The notes under the pieces are model-generated. The model made no database searches and had not been told where the DNA came from. It saw only the letters and a program-made list of their open reading frames with translations. Both the position numbers and the translations under genes were made by a program. 14,845 nucleotides of DNA from Rickettsiales bacterium (GTDB taxonomy: Bacteria; Pseudomonadota; Alphaproteobacteria; Rs-D84; CACZYB01). The stretch lies in contig JAISNH010000037.1 of NCBI GenBank assembly GCA_031276335.1, positions 1 to 14,845 of the forward strand, written 5' to 3'. Numbering within the stretch: the first letter of the stretch is position 1; the number at the start of each line of letters is the position of its first letter. Below, one piece after another: positions 5,747 through 13,698 of this stretch.

Positions 5747-6436
5747 ATGGCGGCAGGAAACGACAAGGCGATCGTGGAAATGCGGGGCGTGGGATTGCGC
5801 TATCCCATGGGCCCCGAGGTGCTTAGGGACATAAACCTGAGCCTGAAGGCGGGGGATTTCTATTTCCTGACCGGGGCCTCCGGCGCCGGCAAGACGTCCC
5901 TTCTCAGCCTTATCCACCTGGCGCGGCTGCCCACGCGGGGCAAGATAAGCCTTTTCGGCCGCGACATCGAATATATGAGCCACCGCGAGCAGGCGCTGGC
6001 GCGGCGCAAGGTAGGCGTCGTGTTTCAGGACTACCGGCTTCTGGACCACCTGTCCGTCATGGACAACATATCGCTGCCGCTCCGGATAATGGGGCGGTCG
6101 GAAAAATACATACGCGCGCACGTGCCGGAGCTTATCGAATGGGTCGGGCTGAAGGACCGCATGGACTCCCGCCCGCCGACGCTTTCCGGCGGCCAGCAAC
6201 AGAGGGTGGCGATCGCGCGCGCGGTCATCAACAACCCCGAGCTGCTTATCGCGGACGAGCCGACCGGCAACGTCGACGAGGACATGGCCAGCAAGCTTTT
6301 GTTCCTGTTCCTGGAGCTGAACAAGATGGGCACGGCGGTGATCATCGCGACGCACAGCAAGAACCTGATACGGCAGTTCAAGTTCCCCGAGCTTAGGCTC
6401 GAGGGCGGGCGCCTTATTGGAGGCGGATATGTTTAG
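5747..6436 (+). CDS. ftsE: Cell-division ABC ATP-binding protein FtsE
   Basis: This 229-residue ATPase pairs with FtsX at the division septum. FtsEX does not transport a substrate; it couples ATP hydrolysis to activation of peptidoglycan hydrolases in the periplasm. Motifs seen are Walker A GASGAGKT (43-50), Q-loop Q94 in VVFQDYRLL, signature LSGGQ (146-150), Walker B LLIADEP (166-172) followed by TGNVD, and switch histidine H203. The sequence VVFQDYRLLDHLSVMDNISLP is strongly FtsE-like, and the length matches the family. The ATG at 5747 is preceded by GGAGG (11-base gap). Its stop overlaps the start of ftsX by eight bases, giving translational coupling and a 1:1 supply of partners. Confidence 0.96.
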   Translation: MAAGNDKAIVEMRGVGLRYPMGPEVLRDINLSLKAGDFYFLTGASGAGKTSLLSLIHLARLPTRGKISLFGRDIEYMSHREQALARRKVGVVFQDYRLLDHLSVMDNISLPLRIMGRSEKYIRAHVPELIEWVGLKDRMDSRPPTLSGGQQQRVAIARAVINNPELLIADEPTGNVDEDMASKLLFLFLELNKMGTAVIIATHSKNLIRQFKFPELRLEGGRLIGGGYV

Positions 6437-7319
6437 GACGGACATAGCGTTCAAATCCGACGTGAACCGGGGCTTCCTGCCCTTCATCACGGCCTTCATG
6501 GTGTTCCTGGCCTCGCTGATATTCGCCACCGCGATTATAGGGAATTCGCTTGCGGACGACTGGGACAGGGAGGTTTCGAACACGCTCGCCGTACAGGTTC
6601 TGCCCGACATGAAGAGCGGCAGCCCGAACCGCGAGATCGAGGAGAGGATCAAGAACATCGTGAAGGTCCTGAAGCAGACGCCCGGGGTGAAGTCGTCCTC
6701 CGCGATGGGGGTGCGGGAAACCCAGGATCTGCTGAGGCCGTGGCTGGGGGATCTGGCCGCGGAGGGGCTGGGCATGCCGCTGCCGCGCATAATCACGGTC
6801 GAGCTCTCGGACATAATCCCGCTCGACCGGAAGGCGCTCGAGGCCGAGATAAGGGGCTACACGGCGCTGGTCACCTTTGAAACGTACGAGGAATGGATGG
6901 ACGACTTCAAGCAGACGCTCCGCGCGACGCAGACGCTGCTGGGACTGATAGTCGTCCTGATACTGGCCACCACCGGCGTGACGATTTCGTACGCGACGCG
7001 CTCCGGGCTCGCCTCGAACAGGGAGGTGATCGAGATAATGCATCTGGTCGGGGCGGAAAACGGATTCATATCGCGCCAGTTTTCCACGCGCATGACGAAG
7101 CTGTCGGCCTCTGGAGGTGCGGCCGGATACCTGCTCGCCTGCCTTGCCGCGTTCATAATAAAAAGTTTTGCCGACCGGCTGGAAGGCGGTATAATCGCCA
7201 GCTTCGGCTTCGACGCCAGCCTGTACCTCTACATGCTGCTGGTGCCGGTTTCCGCGGCGGCGATCACGAAGGTGACGGCGGCGCTGACCATAAGCAGGGC
7301 CATGGACAGGATGGCGTAG
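6429..7319 (+). CDS. ftsX: Cell-division protein FtsX
   Basis: This 296-residue inner-membrane partner of FtsE has the FtsX topology. A cytoplasmic N-terminus and TM1 (~17-38) are followed by a large periplasmic loop (~40-165), where hydrolase activators bind. Three further membrane segments lie at about 168-188, 225-246 and 263-285. The stretch SNREVIEIMHLVGAENGFI (196-214) matches the FtsX-type consensus in the cytoplasmic loop. I start at the ATG at 6429 because GGAGG sits five bases upstream; an in-frame TTG at 6417 would lie ahead of that site. It overlaps ftsE by eight bases and is followed after 53 bases by the YdcF-like gene. Confidence 0.95.
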   Translation: MFRTDIAFKSDVNRGFLPFITAFMVFLASLIFATAIIGNSLADDWDREVSNTLAVQVLPDMKSGSPNREIEERIKNIVKVLKQTPGVKSSSAMGVRETQDLLRPWLGDLAAEGLGMPLPRIITVELSDIIPLDRKALEAEIRGYTALVTFETYEEWMDDFKQTLRATQTLLGLIVVLILATTGVTISYATRSGLASNREVIEIMHLVGAENGFISRQFSTRMTKLSASGGAAGYLLACLAAFIIKSFADRLEGGIIASFGFDASLYLYMLLVPVSAAAITKVTAALTISRAMDRMA

Positions 7320-7372
7320 GATCATCGCCCGCCCGCCGGATTTGGCTTAAGGATTTTATTCGAGGAGGAAAC

Positions 7373-8086
7373 ATGGTGGAAGTGACGGAAATCTACAACG
7401 GGGGCTTCATGCCGAAGCAGCCCTACCTGAACGAGGAGCGCAGCCGGAAGGTGATACTGTTCCTGCTGGCATTCCTGGCGGCCTACGCGGTAGGCTTCTT
7501 CGCGTTCGCCTATTCGCTCGATTTCGAATCCCCGGACGGGGAGGCCAGGACGGACGCTATAATCGCCCTGACCGGCGAGGAGAAGCGCGTGGTCGAAAGC
7601 ATAAGGGAGCTGGCCAAGGGCAACGCGGAAAAGCTGTTCATCTCCGGCGTGTACCGCGGAATGCCGAGAGACCGGATAACGGCCGCCACGATAAGCGGCC
7701 TGAAGCGCGGCCGCGGCCTCGCCGCCACGAAGGAATCGCTGGGCGCAAGGATAGTCGTCCCGCCGTCCCGCGCCGCGGAAAACACGATCGAGAACGGCCT
7801 GGAAAGCCGCAAGTGGGTCCTAGACAACAAGATACGGAGCATCCGCCTGATGACCGCGTACTACCACATGCCGCGCAGCCTGCTGGTATTCAGGAAATAC
7901 ATGCCGGAGGACGTGACGATAATACCGCATCCGATACTGCTTTCGAGCGAGCGTCCGAACTTCATGTCCGACCCGGTTCTGGCGCGGATGCTGTTTTCCG
8001 AATACAACAAATACATTGTCACGTACGCGTGGAACTTCCTGAAGCTGGAGGATTCGTTCCTTGTCAAGATGACGAAGGATCTATGA
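7373..8086 (+). CDS. YdcF/SanA-like (DUF218) envelope protein
   Basis: This 237-residue protein has one membrane helix (~26-48) and a DUF218-type domain (~60-220), probably facing the periplasm. Family marks are DAIIALTG (61-68), KLFISGV (87-93), the SRAAENTIENG stretch (132-142) and TAYYHMPRS (161-169). The family includes E. coli YdcF, SanA and ElyC, linked to envelope integrity and vancomycin exclusion; the reaction is not settled. The ATG at 7373 has GGAGG four bases upstream. The 53-base gap after ftsX contains no obvious terminator, so it belongs to the ftsEX operon. Its stop overlaps the next start in ATGA. The position between ftsX and plsC is one I associate with Alphaproteobacteria. 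Confidence 0.88.
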   Translation: MVEVTEIYNGGFMPKQPYLNEERSRKVILFLLAFLAAYAVGFFAFAYSLDFESPDGEARTDAIIALTGEEKRVVESIRELAKGNAEKLFISGVYRGMPRDRITAATISGLKRGRGLAATKESLGARIVVPPSRAAENTIENGLESRKWVLDNKIRSIRLMTAYYHMPRSLLVFRKYMPEDVTIIPHPILLSSERPNFMSDPVLARMLFSEYNKYIVTYAWNFLKLEDSFLVKMTKDL

Positions 8087-8826
8087 TGGCGCTTCGCTCG
8101 TTTTTGTTCAGCATGCTGTTCTACCTCGCCTCGCTCGCCTTCTCGATGCTGGCGATGTTCGCCCTTGTCCTGCCGCGTCGGGCGATGCTGTGGATGGCGA
8201 GGATGTGGAGCCGGTCGAGCCTGTTCCTTTTGCGGAGCGTCGCCGGAATCTCCTACCGCGTGACCGGGCGTGAGAATATTCCCACGGGCGAGCATGTCAT
8301 ATTCGCCTCCAAGCACCAGTCGGCGTGGGAAACCATAACCTACCAGGCCATACTAGGAAACTGCGTGTTCATGTTCAAGAGGGAGCTGGCCTTCATCCCG
8401 TTCTTCGGGCTCGCGATGGTGAAGTCGGGAAGCATAATGGTCAACCGCGGCGCGACCACCAGGCGCGGGCTGGAAAAGCTGGTCGCGCGGTTCGGCCGCG
8501 CGCTGGAATCCCACAACGTCGTGGTGTTCCCCGAAGGCACGCGGACAAAGCCCGGCGCGCCGCCCGCATACAAGTCGGGTCTGGCCGTCATCGCATCGGC
8601 CCTGAAGGAAAAATGGATCGTGCCGATCGCCCTTGACTCCGGCAGGTACTGGCCGAAGCGGGGATTCATGAAGCGCCCGGGAACAATACGGGTGCGCATA
8701 CTTCCCGCGATCCGCACCGGCTCGCTTACAAGGCTGGAGCTGGCCGCCCGGATCGAGGCGGCTATCGAGGGCGGAATGAAGGATTTACAGCCGGCCCGTG
8801 AAAAACCCGGCGAACACGACTCGTAA
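8083..8826 (+). CDS. plsC: 1-acyl-sn-glycerol-3-phosphate acyltransferase (PlsC family)
   Basis: This 247-residue membrane enzyme belongs to the family that acylates lysophosphatidic acid to phosphatidic acid in phospholipid synthesis. A hydrophobic N-terminus (~7-30) anchors it. The catalytic box reads KHQSAWET (77-84), so the usual HX4D is HX4E (H78, E83). Other family motifs are KRELAFIPFFG (99-109), IMVNR (118-122) and FPEGTR (149-154), followed by a conserved KSG (164-166) and VPIAL (180-184). The ATG at 8083 overlaps the YdcF stop by four bases; a second ATG follows at 8086. It is the last gene of the ftsEX operon. Substrate could be another lysophospholipid, since family members vary. 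Confidence 0.92.
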   Translation: MMALRSFLFSMLFYLASLAFSMLAMFALVLPRRAMLWMARMWSRSSLFLLRSVAGISYRVTGRENIPTGEHVIFASKHQSAWETITYQAILGNCVFMFKRELAFIPFFGLAMVKSGSIMVNRGATTRRGLEKLVARFGRALESHNVVVFPEGTRTKPGAPPAYKSGLAVIASALKEKWIVPIALDSGRYWPKRGFMKRPGTIRVRILPAIRTGSLTRLELAARIEAAIEGGMKDLQPAREKPGEHDS

Positions 8827-8856
8827 AAAGCCAGCGGCGCGCACGCGGTTTTTTTA
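8824..8856. terminator. Possible bidirectional intrinsic terminator
   Basis: aaaaagcc (8825-8832) pairs with the gg plus T-run at 8847-8855 through A-T pairs and one G-T wobble. An inner gcg/cgc stem (8834-8836 with 8844-8846) surrounds a 7-base loop. A-run on one side and T-run on the other suit both strands, and it lies between the converging plsC and third pilin genes. The inner stem is short, so strength is uncertain. A separate 12-base palindrome, ttccggccggaa, lies at 8865-8876. Confidence 0.5.
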
Positions 8857-8912
8857 CTCATATGTTCCGGCCGGAAGCACCCTGGCTTGCGAGGGCGGCT
8901 TTCGGACGCGCT

Positions 8913-10322
8913 TTACGGCTTGTCCCACCAATACTGCCCGTCGCAATCCTCGGAAAAGCATCTGAACTGTTCCGGATAGCTCCACCCCGGTATGGGCTTT
9001 TCCGATTCGGACGGATAGTCGTTGTGCACCAGGCGGTACAGGTCGGCGTACTCGTACGAAATCGCGCGCAGCACGACGCTTATCGGAGTGCGGGTCGTGA
9101 TGTCTATGCCGCCGATCTTCTTGCCCGCCAGGGCACTGTTCACGTTCTTGACTATGACGTCGTGCCCGGAAAAGGATCCGCCCGCCATCTTGAACTTCGC
9201 GTTCTTCCGGCTCGTGATGCCGTCGGAGGTAAATCCGAAGTTTTCCGCGCCGTCGAGTTTCGAGCTCGCGTCTATCGTCACGTCGGCGACCGTCATCGTG
9301 CCGATCGAGGATGTGGCGTCCGAGGGCAGCTTCAGCTGGTTTCCGATCTTCAGCTCGGTCCCGCTGCCTACTAGGGTTGCGGCCTTCGCGAACCGAAGGA
9401 CGTTCGGCTCGACTATGACTGTGGCGGAAGCCTCGAAGTCGCCGCCGATTTTCATCAGCTCCTCCAGGAACACTTTTTCTGTCCTGTCGTCGTCGAAGAA
9501 CAGCGAGCCGTTGTCGATCCCCTCCGGCAGCGAGACGGAGGAATTCGCGCCCGCGACCGTCATCGCCGAATTGAACGTGGCCGTGTCCTCCAGCGACATC
9601 CTGTCGAATTCGGACGTGGCCGAGGCGTCGACGGACAGCTCGTTGACCTCCATCTTGTTCGTGACCTCGAACAGTCCGGCGTTGTATATGTCGTTCAGGT
9701 TCATGTGAAGGTCGGTGTTCATCGCGTTCGATTTTTCGGACACGCGCGATATGTACTGGTAGTCGCGCTTCTTGTTCGCGCCGGTCTTGAATATTATCGA
9801 ATCGTTCTGTATCGCGCCGACGCCGTCCTCCCACGCGTCCTTGGCCAGCGACCAGTTCGCCCCGTATATGATTTTGTCCTCGACGTATCCGCCGAAGCCG
9901 CGGCTTTCCTTGACTATCTCGCGTATGCGCAGGTCGGATATGTTCGGGTTGCCGTCCGCGATTACGATCGCGTCGTATTCGATCGTGCCGTCGGACAGCT
10001 TGGAGCGCTTTATCCTTACCTTGTAGTTCTGCCCGATGATGTTGCTGGTCTTGAATCCCTGGGGCAGGCCGGTCTTGTAAAGGAACGAAAGGTCGGAGTA
10101 TTCGGTAACGCCGACATCCTCCTCCGTCCTGTCCTCCAGGTAGTTCTCGAGCGCGGTCTTTATCTTCATCATGTCTTTGACGACCAGCTCGTTCCTGAGG
10201 GCGTCCGAACGCTCCTGCACGTTCTTCTGGATTATCGGGAACACGACGACCAGTATGCCCAGCATGAGGAGGACCTCCATCAGTATGCTGCCGCCCGTAT
10301 CCCTGTGCTTCATCGCCATCAT
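8913..10322 (-). CDS. Large PilV-like type IV prepilin, third gene
   Basis: This 469-residue protein has a prepilin leader MMAMKHRDTGG, predicted cleavage after G11, then S12-ILM-E16 (glutamate at +5) and a hydrophobic helix to about 33. The middle region contains GANWSLA (154-160) and NAMNTDLHMNLNDIYNAG (199-216), the pattern seen in PilV tip adhesins of thin conjugative pili. The part from ~220 on is a run of short beta-strand phrases rich in Ser, Thr, Ala and Asp. It ends in a distinct domain with C455 and C460 and many aromatics, likely exposed. AGGAG lies six bases before the ATG at 10322; an ATG at 10328 would leave no spacing. It is last of three tandem homologues, nine bases after the second. 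Binding target unknown. Confidence 0.82.
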   Translation of the reverse strand: MMAMKHRDTGGSILMEVLLMLGILVVVFPIIQKNVQERSDALRNELVVKDMMKIKTALENYLEDRTEEDVGVTEYSDLSFLYKTGLPQGFKTSNIIGQNYKVRIKRSKLSDGTIEYDAIVIADGNPNISDLRIREIVKESRGFGGYVEDKIIYGANWSLAKDAWEDGVGAIQNDSIIFKTGANKKRDYQYISRVSEKSNAMNTDLHMNLNDIYNAGLFEVTNKMEVNELSVDASATSEFDRMSLEDTATFNSAMTVAGANSSVSLPEGIDNGSLFFDDDRTEKVFLEELMKIGGDFEASATVIVEPNVLRFAKAATLVGSGTELKIGNQLKLPSDATSSIGTMTVADVTIDASSKLDGAENFGFTSDGITSRKNAKFKMAGGSFSGHDVIVKNVNSALAGKKIGGIDITTRTPISVVLRAISYEYADLYRLVHNDYPSESEKPIPGWSYPEQFRCFSEDCDGQYWWDKP

Positions 10323-10331
10323 CCGCATCTC

Positions 10332-11642
10332 CTAGTGCATGCTCTCTATGTCGGCCCGAAGGCTGCTGATCCTGCTGTCGAAGCGCAGCGTCACGCCGTC
10401 CAGGTTGAGGCCGGCGGGTATGCTTTCGCCGACGTTGTAGACGGTGACCGCGCCGCCGTCCGACAGGTTCAGGTTCCCGCCGGAGGTCGAAACGCCGCCC
10501 GCGGAAAACCGGCCGTTCTTGACCGTAATCACGTTCGTCCTCAGCTCGTCCGCCGCAACCGCGTTCGTGGCCTCGACCCGGAGCCTTTCCGTCGCATAGG
10601 TGCCGGAGAGCCCCTCTATCGTCAGGTCGCCGGACGAAGACGTGTTGGTAAGCTCCATGTTCTGCACGGACAGGGCCTCGAATTTCGAATTGCCGGCCAC
10701 CTCGATTTTCGCGCGCAGGCTGGACGCGGTCTTCAGAAGCTCGGCGCCGGCGGCCATGAACCGGAGTATCGAGGATTCCCCGCCCAGGTTCAGGTAAGGG
10801 GTGATGATTTTCCCGTCCGGGCCGAAGCGCACCTTGCCCTTCAGTATGATTCCGCCGGTGATCGTGGCTCCGCCTGCAATTCCGGTCGCGTTGTTGAAGT
10901 ACAGCTCCGCTATCTTGCCCGCGCCGGTCGTCGTCGTCGGCGCCGAGGCCGCGGTCACGGTGCCGAAATTCTTCACGTCGTAGCCGGACATCTTGAAATT
11001 GACCTCCATCTTGTTTCCGTCCGTTCCGCCCTGGCTGTTGCGGTACAGGTAGAACGAGGACGAATACTCCGCCTCCAGGTCGTTGTCGTCCACCTTCAGC
11101 ACGGCCGTATAAGCGCCCTCGACGCCGGGTATTATGCTGGAAAGCGGCTTCCACCACGCCCCGGTTATGGAATAGACGTCGTTCGCCTCGACATATCCGG
11201 CGACGTCCCCGACGTACAGGAGCGTCTGCTTGAACGACAGGTCGGAATCAAAGCCCGCCTTGTCCAGATTCAGTATGGCGAAGGCCTCGACCGCACCGTC
11301 CGCGTTCTTGAAGTACCTGAGCTTCATCCCGTCCGTCACGTCGGTCATAACCGAGTTGTCGAGCCCGTAGTTGCTTGCGAGCGTCGTCCTGACGTCGGCG
11401 GCCAGCGTGCCGTCGGAGCCGTTCGTCCAGCCCTGCTTTTCGACCGAGACATAGTTCATGACGGCCTTGTGTATCTGTTTCATCTGCTTCGATATGGAAA
11501 GGTGCCTCACCTCGGCGACCTCCTTGAAGCCCAGGCGGTACACGACCGGCACGACCAGCATCATGACGCCGAGGGCGAGTATGACCTCCATCATCCCGAC
11601 CCCCGCGTCATGCCTGTATCTGAAAAGTTTTTTCCTCATCAT
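10332..11642 (-). CDS. Large PilV-like type IV prepilin, second gene
   Basis: This 436-residue protein has a basic leader (MMRKKLFRYRHDAG), predicted cleavage after G14, then V15-GMM-E19 (glutamate at +5) and a hydrophobic helix ~20-38. The shared middle motif appears as FYLYRN (197-202) and NKMEVNFKMSGYDVKNFGTV (210-229). From ~230 the protein is a long series of short strand-turn units rich in Gly, Thr, Asn and Ser, suggesting a beta-solenoid or fibre; it contains no cysteine at all. It ends in a short helical tail (SRISSLRADIESMH). The ATG at 11642 follows the first pilin gene by nine bases, with a GGGGG stretch upstream, so the three genes are one operon. The C-terminal half does not resemble that of its two neighbours. 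Confidence 0.82.
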   Translation of the reverse strand: MMRKKLFRYRHDAGVGMMEVILALGVMMLVVPVVYRLGFKEVAEVRHLSISKQMKQIHKAVMNYVSVEKQGWTNGSDGTLAADVRTTLASNYGLDNSVMTDVTDGMKLRYFKNADGAVEAFAILNLDKAGFDSDLSFKQTLLYVGDVAGYVEANDVYSITGAWWKPLSSIIPGVEGAYTAVLKVDDNDLEAEYSSSFYLYRNSQGGTDGNKMEVNFKMSGYDVKNFGTVTAASAPTTTTGAGKIAELYFNNATGIAGGATITGGIILKGKVRFGPDGKIITPYLNLGGESSILRFMAAGAELLKTASSLRAKIEVAGNSKFEALSVQNMELTNTSSSGDLTIEGLSGTYATERLRVEATNAVAADELRTNVITVKNGRFSAGGVSTSGGNLNLSDGGAVTVYNVGESIPAGLNLDGVTLRFDSRISSLRADIESMH

Positions 11643-11651
11643 GCCCCCGCT

Positions 11652-13046
11652 TTACGGCGCGCCCCCGCCTTCGGGCGCCCCGACGCATTGCCCGGTGTCC
11701 GGATCGATCGTCCCGCCTTCCTGCAGGCAGCTCAGCTCGCCGGCCTTCTCGTAAAACCTTTTTATCGCGTCCATCAGGCTCTGGTGCGTGGCCTGCACCT
11801 TCGTGGAAAGGCACCCCGATTTCCAGCACACGTCCACCACCTCGGACACGCCGGAAAGGTTGATGACGCTGCTGGAATCCTCGCGGTACGCCCCTGATCC
11901 GTCGAGCATGCCCTCGTAGATGTAGCTGTGCGATCCGGCCACGTCGTCGTTCAGCTTTATCGCCGCGAACCTGTTGACGCCCGGGCCGCTGGAATCAAGC
12001 GTGTCCGCGGACAGGCTTTTGGCCTCGAACAGCGCGGCATCTCCGGGCCGGCTGATTATGTTGACGTCGCCCGACACGGAAAGCTTCTTCACCTCCAGCC
12101 TCGCGGTGTCGAGGTCGCCGTCCTCCATGTCGATGTGCTTCACCTTCACCCCGTCGCCCGTTTCGATCTTGTTGATATCGACGCTTTGCGGCGATATGGG
12201 AAGCTTGCCGGAGATGAAGGTGTCGGGATGCCCGCTCTGTATCTCCACCACTCCGGCCACCGAGAACGGGCTGGGCGAAAAGGTCGCGGTCTGCCCGGCG
12301 AGCGCGGAAACTTTCAAGTCTTTGGAAATAGCCAGCTTCGTCCCGTTCGCATTCTTTATCCCCAGCATGTTGTGGCCATTCATGTTGAGCGAGGTCAGCA
12401 TGGTGTTGACCATCTGGCTGTCGGTGGCGCCAACGGCCATCGGGTTTATGTGCAGGTAGTCGGACAGCATGAACGCGTCGCTGACGTACATGACCAGCGA
12501 GCCATGATATATCGGATCGGCCGAGATATGGCTTTTGAGCCCGGCGGAAAGGTTGATGGAATAGTTGGACAGCCACTCCCCGTCGCTGGCCAGCACGGCG
12601 CCCTGGTCGAACAGGTATTGCCCAATGCCGTTCAGGACTACGTCGGACAGGCCGCCCCCACGCGCGCCGACGGCCGCCTCGATTATGTCGCCGCCGACGC
12701 CGGATGCGCTTTTGCATGTGATGAAATAGTATGTCTGGCCGAAGCTGTTCAGCGTCGCGAGATCATTGCCGCCGTAATTGGAAAGCGCCGACTTCATCGC
12801 GGCCCCATCCTTCGTCTGGCACCCGCCCGGGACCTGGCTTTTGTCGAACGATACGTAGGAGGTCACCGCCTTCCGGATAAGCTGCATCTGCGCGACGACT
12901 TCCTCGCGGTTTATCTGCTCGTTGTACTTCCTGACCTGGCTTAGGATGAGCGGCGTCATGGCCACCATTACGCCGAGCCCCAGCAGCACCTGCAGGAGCA
13001 CGCCGCCGCCCTCGCTGTTTTTCAAAACGGATCTTGTGACGAACAT
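11652..13046 (-). CDS. Large PilV-like type IV prepilin, first gene
   Basis: This 464-residue protein has the leader MFVTRSVLKNSEGG, predicted cleavage after G14, and a hydrophobic helix ~15-36. Position +5 is glutamine (Q19), not the near-universal glutamate. The shared motif is present as GEWLSNYSINL (156-166) and TMLTSLNMNGHNMLGI (215-230). Residues ~240-370 are strand-rich. The C-terminal part has four cysteines (C407, C412, C440, C454) with a predicted helix (420-438) between the pairs, and a Gly-rich end. Cysteines C76 and C111 lie in the N-terminal globular region. The ATG at 13046 has GAGGGG six bases upstream. It is first of three tandem genes. The family call rests on leader, helix and motif; the role as tip adhesin or minor pilin is inference. 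Confidence 0.82.
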   Translation of the reverse strand: MFVTRSVLKNSEGGGVLLQVLLGLGVMVAMTPLILSQVRKYNEQINREEVVAQMQLIRKAVTSYVSFDKSQVPGGCQTKDGAAMKSALSNYGGNDLATLNSFGQTYYFITCKSASGVGGDIIEAAVGARGGGLSDVVLNGIGQYLFDQGAVLASDGEWLSNYSINLSAGLKSHISADPIYHGSLVMYVSDAFMLSDYLHINPMAVGATDSQMVNTMLTSLNMNGHNMLGIKNANGTKLAISKDLKVSALAGQTATFSPSPFSVAGVVEIQSGHPDTFISGKLPISPQSVDINKIETGDGVKVKHIDMEDGDLDTARLEVKKLSVSGDVNIISRPGDAALFEAKSLSADTLDSSGPGVNRFAAIKLNDDVAGSHSYIYEGMLDGSGAYREDSSSVINLSGVSEVVDVCWKSGCLSTKVQATHQSLMDAIKRFYEKAGELSCLQEGGTIDPDTGQCVGAPEGGGAP

Positions 13047-13064
13047 CTCTTTCCCCTCGCCTAT

Positions 13065-13093
13065 ATGATACCCCAAAACGCGCGGAATTGAAA
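13065..13093 (-). promoter_or_regulatory. Possible promoter for the pilin operon
   Basis: On the minus strand TTTCAA (13093-13088) and TATCAT (13070-13065) are 17 bases apart. The predicted start, near 13058, leaves a leader of about 12 bases that includes the GAGGGG ribosome-binding site. The match to the -35 consensus is weak. Confidence 0.4.
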
Positions 13094-13106
13094 GCGAAAC
13101 TTTATT

Positions 13107-13136
13107 CTGGCAAATCGCGCTCCCTTGGTCTATAAT
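13107..13136 (+). promoter_or_regulatory. Promoter of the LemA-like gene, predicting a leaderless mRNA
   Basis: A perfect TATAAT (13131-13136) lies seven bases before the ATG at 13144. CTGGCA (13107-13112) stands 18 bases upstream as a 4/6 -35 match. Transcription starting 7-8 bases after the -10 would begin at or next to the ATG. There is no ribosome-binding site between the two. Confidence 0.55.
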
Positions 13137-13143
13137 CCCGGAA

Positions 13144-13686
13144 ATGAGAAATTTTTTCGCGAAAAACCAAAGCAGGCAGTGCCTGCACTTCATTCTGGCC
13201 GCCAGCATGGTCCTGCTGGCGCTGCTCCCGATGATAATGGCCAAGAACCTGAAGGGGCGCATAAGGAAAAGCCGCGCCGCGGAGGCGGCGTTCCTGAAGG
13301 AGAACCTGAAAAGCCTTCCGGACGAGATAATCCAGGTTTCCAAGGGATACATCGTGAACAGCGGGGCCGCCCTGAAAAGCATAGTGAAGATAAACATGAT
13401 AAAGCGCGAGATGGCCGCCGCCCCGGATGCCGTTCCCGACGGGCATTTCCAGATACTCGTGCTGACCAAGAACCTTGTCGAGGGCGCGCGCCTCTCCCCG
13501 CGGCTGCTGCGCAATCCGAGGTTCATAGCGCTGAACAACCGGTTCGAGGAAATCGACAATGTCCTGATGAACGGGCGTTTCCGCTGCGCCGTCCTGACCA
13601 GGAGGCTGCTGCGGCTGAAGGCTCTGCCGCTGTACGGAGGGATGATAGACATCGACGACATCCGCCCGGATCTGTGCGCGGAATGA
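13144..13686 (+). CDS. LemA-like membrane protein
   Basis: This 180-residue protein has an N-terminal membrane helix (~13-33) and a helical domain. It resembles the LemA family in order and spacing: SLPDEIIQVSKGYI (57-70) corresponds to the LiPnLVetvkgYa region, and LLRNPRFIALNNRFEEIDN (121-139) to the LkAnenFl.LqeeLe.iEn region, followed by a basic helix (RTRR-like, 145-158) and LPLYG (161-165). The conserved asparagine and phenylalanine of that region are kept. The function of LemA proteins is not established. The similarity is distant and judged by eye. The ATG at 13144 lies seven bases after a TATAAT box with no ribosome-binding site. It is divergent from the pilin operon (97-base gap) and converges on the HIT gene with 12 bases between. 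Confidence 0.7.
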   Translation: MRNFFAKNQSRQCLHFILAASMVLLALLPMIMAKNLKGRIRKSRAAEAAFLKENLKSLPDEIIQVSKGYIVNSGAALKSIVKINMIKREMAAAPDAVPDGHFQILVLTKNLVEGARLSPRLLRNPRFIALNNRFEEIDNVLMNGRFRCAVLTRRLLRLKALPLYGGMIDIDDIRPDLCAE

Positions 13687-13698
13687 TGCGGGCGATTA

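Noticed and set aside
5720..6814. Minus-strand frame of 364 codons opposite ftsE-ftsX
   Set aside because: Antisense to two well-supported genes and lacking any family signature.
8854..11157. Very long minus-strand frame (767 codons) over the pilin genes
   Set aside because: It is the other-frame shadow of two GC-rich pilin genes: Arg/Gly-rich without motifs, and incompatible with the coherent pilin frames.
9705..11897. Very long plus-strand frame (730 codons) antisense to the pilin genes
   Set aside because: Antisense shadow with Val/Arg/His-rich low-information sequence; the opposite strand has leaders, motifs and ribosome-binding sites.
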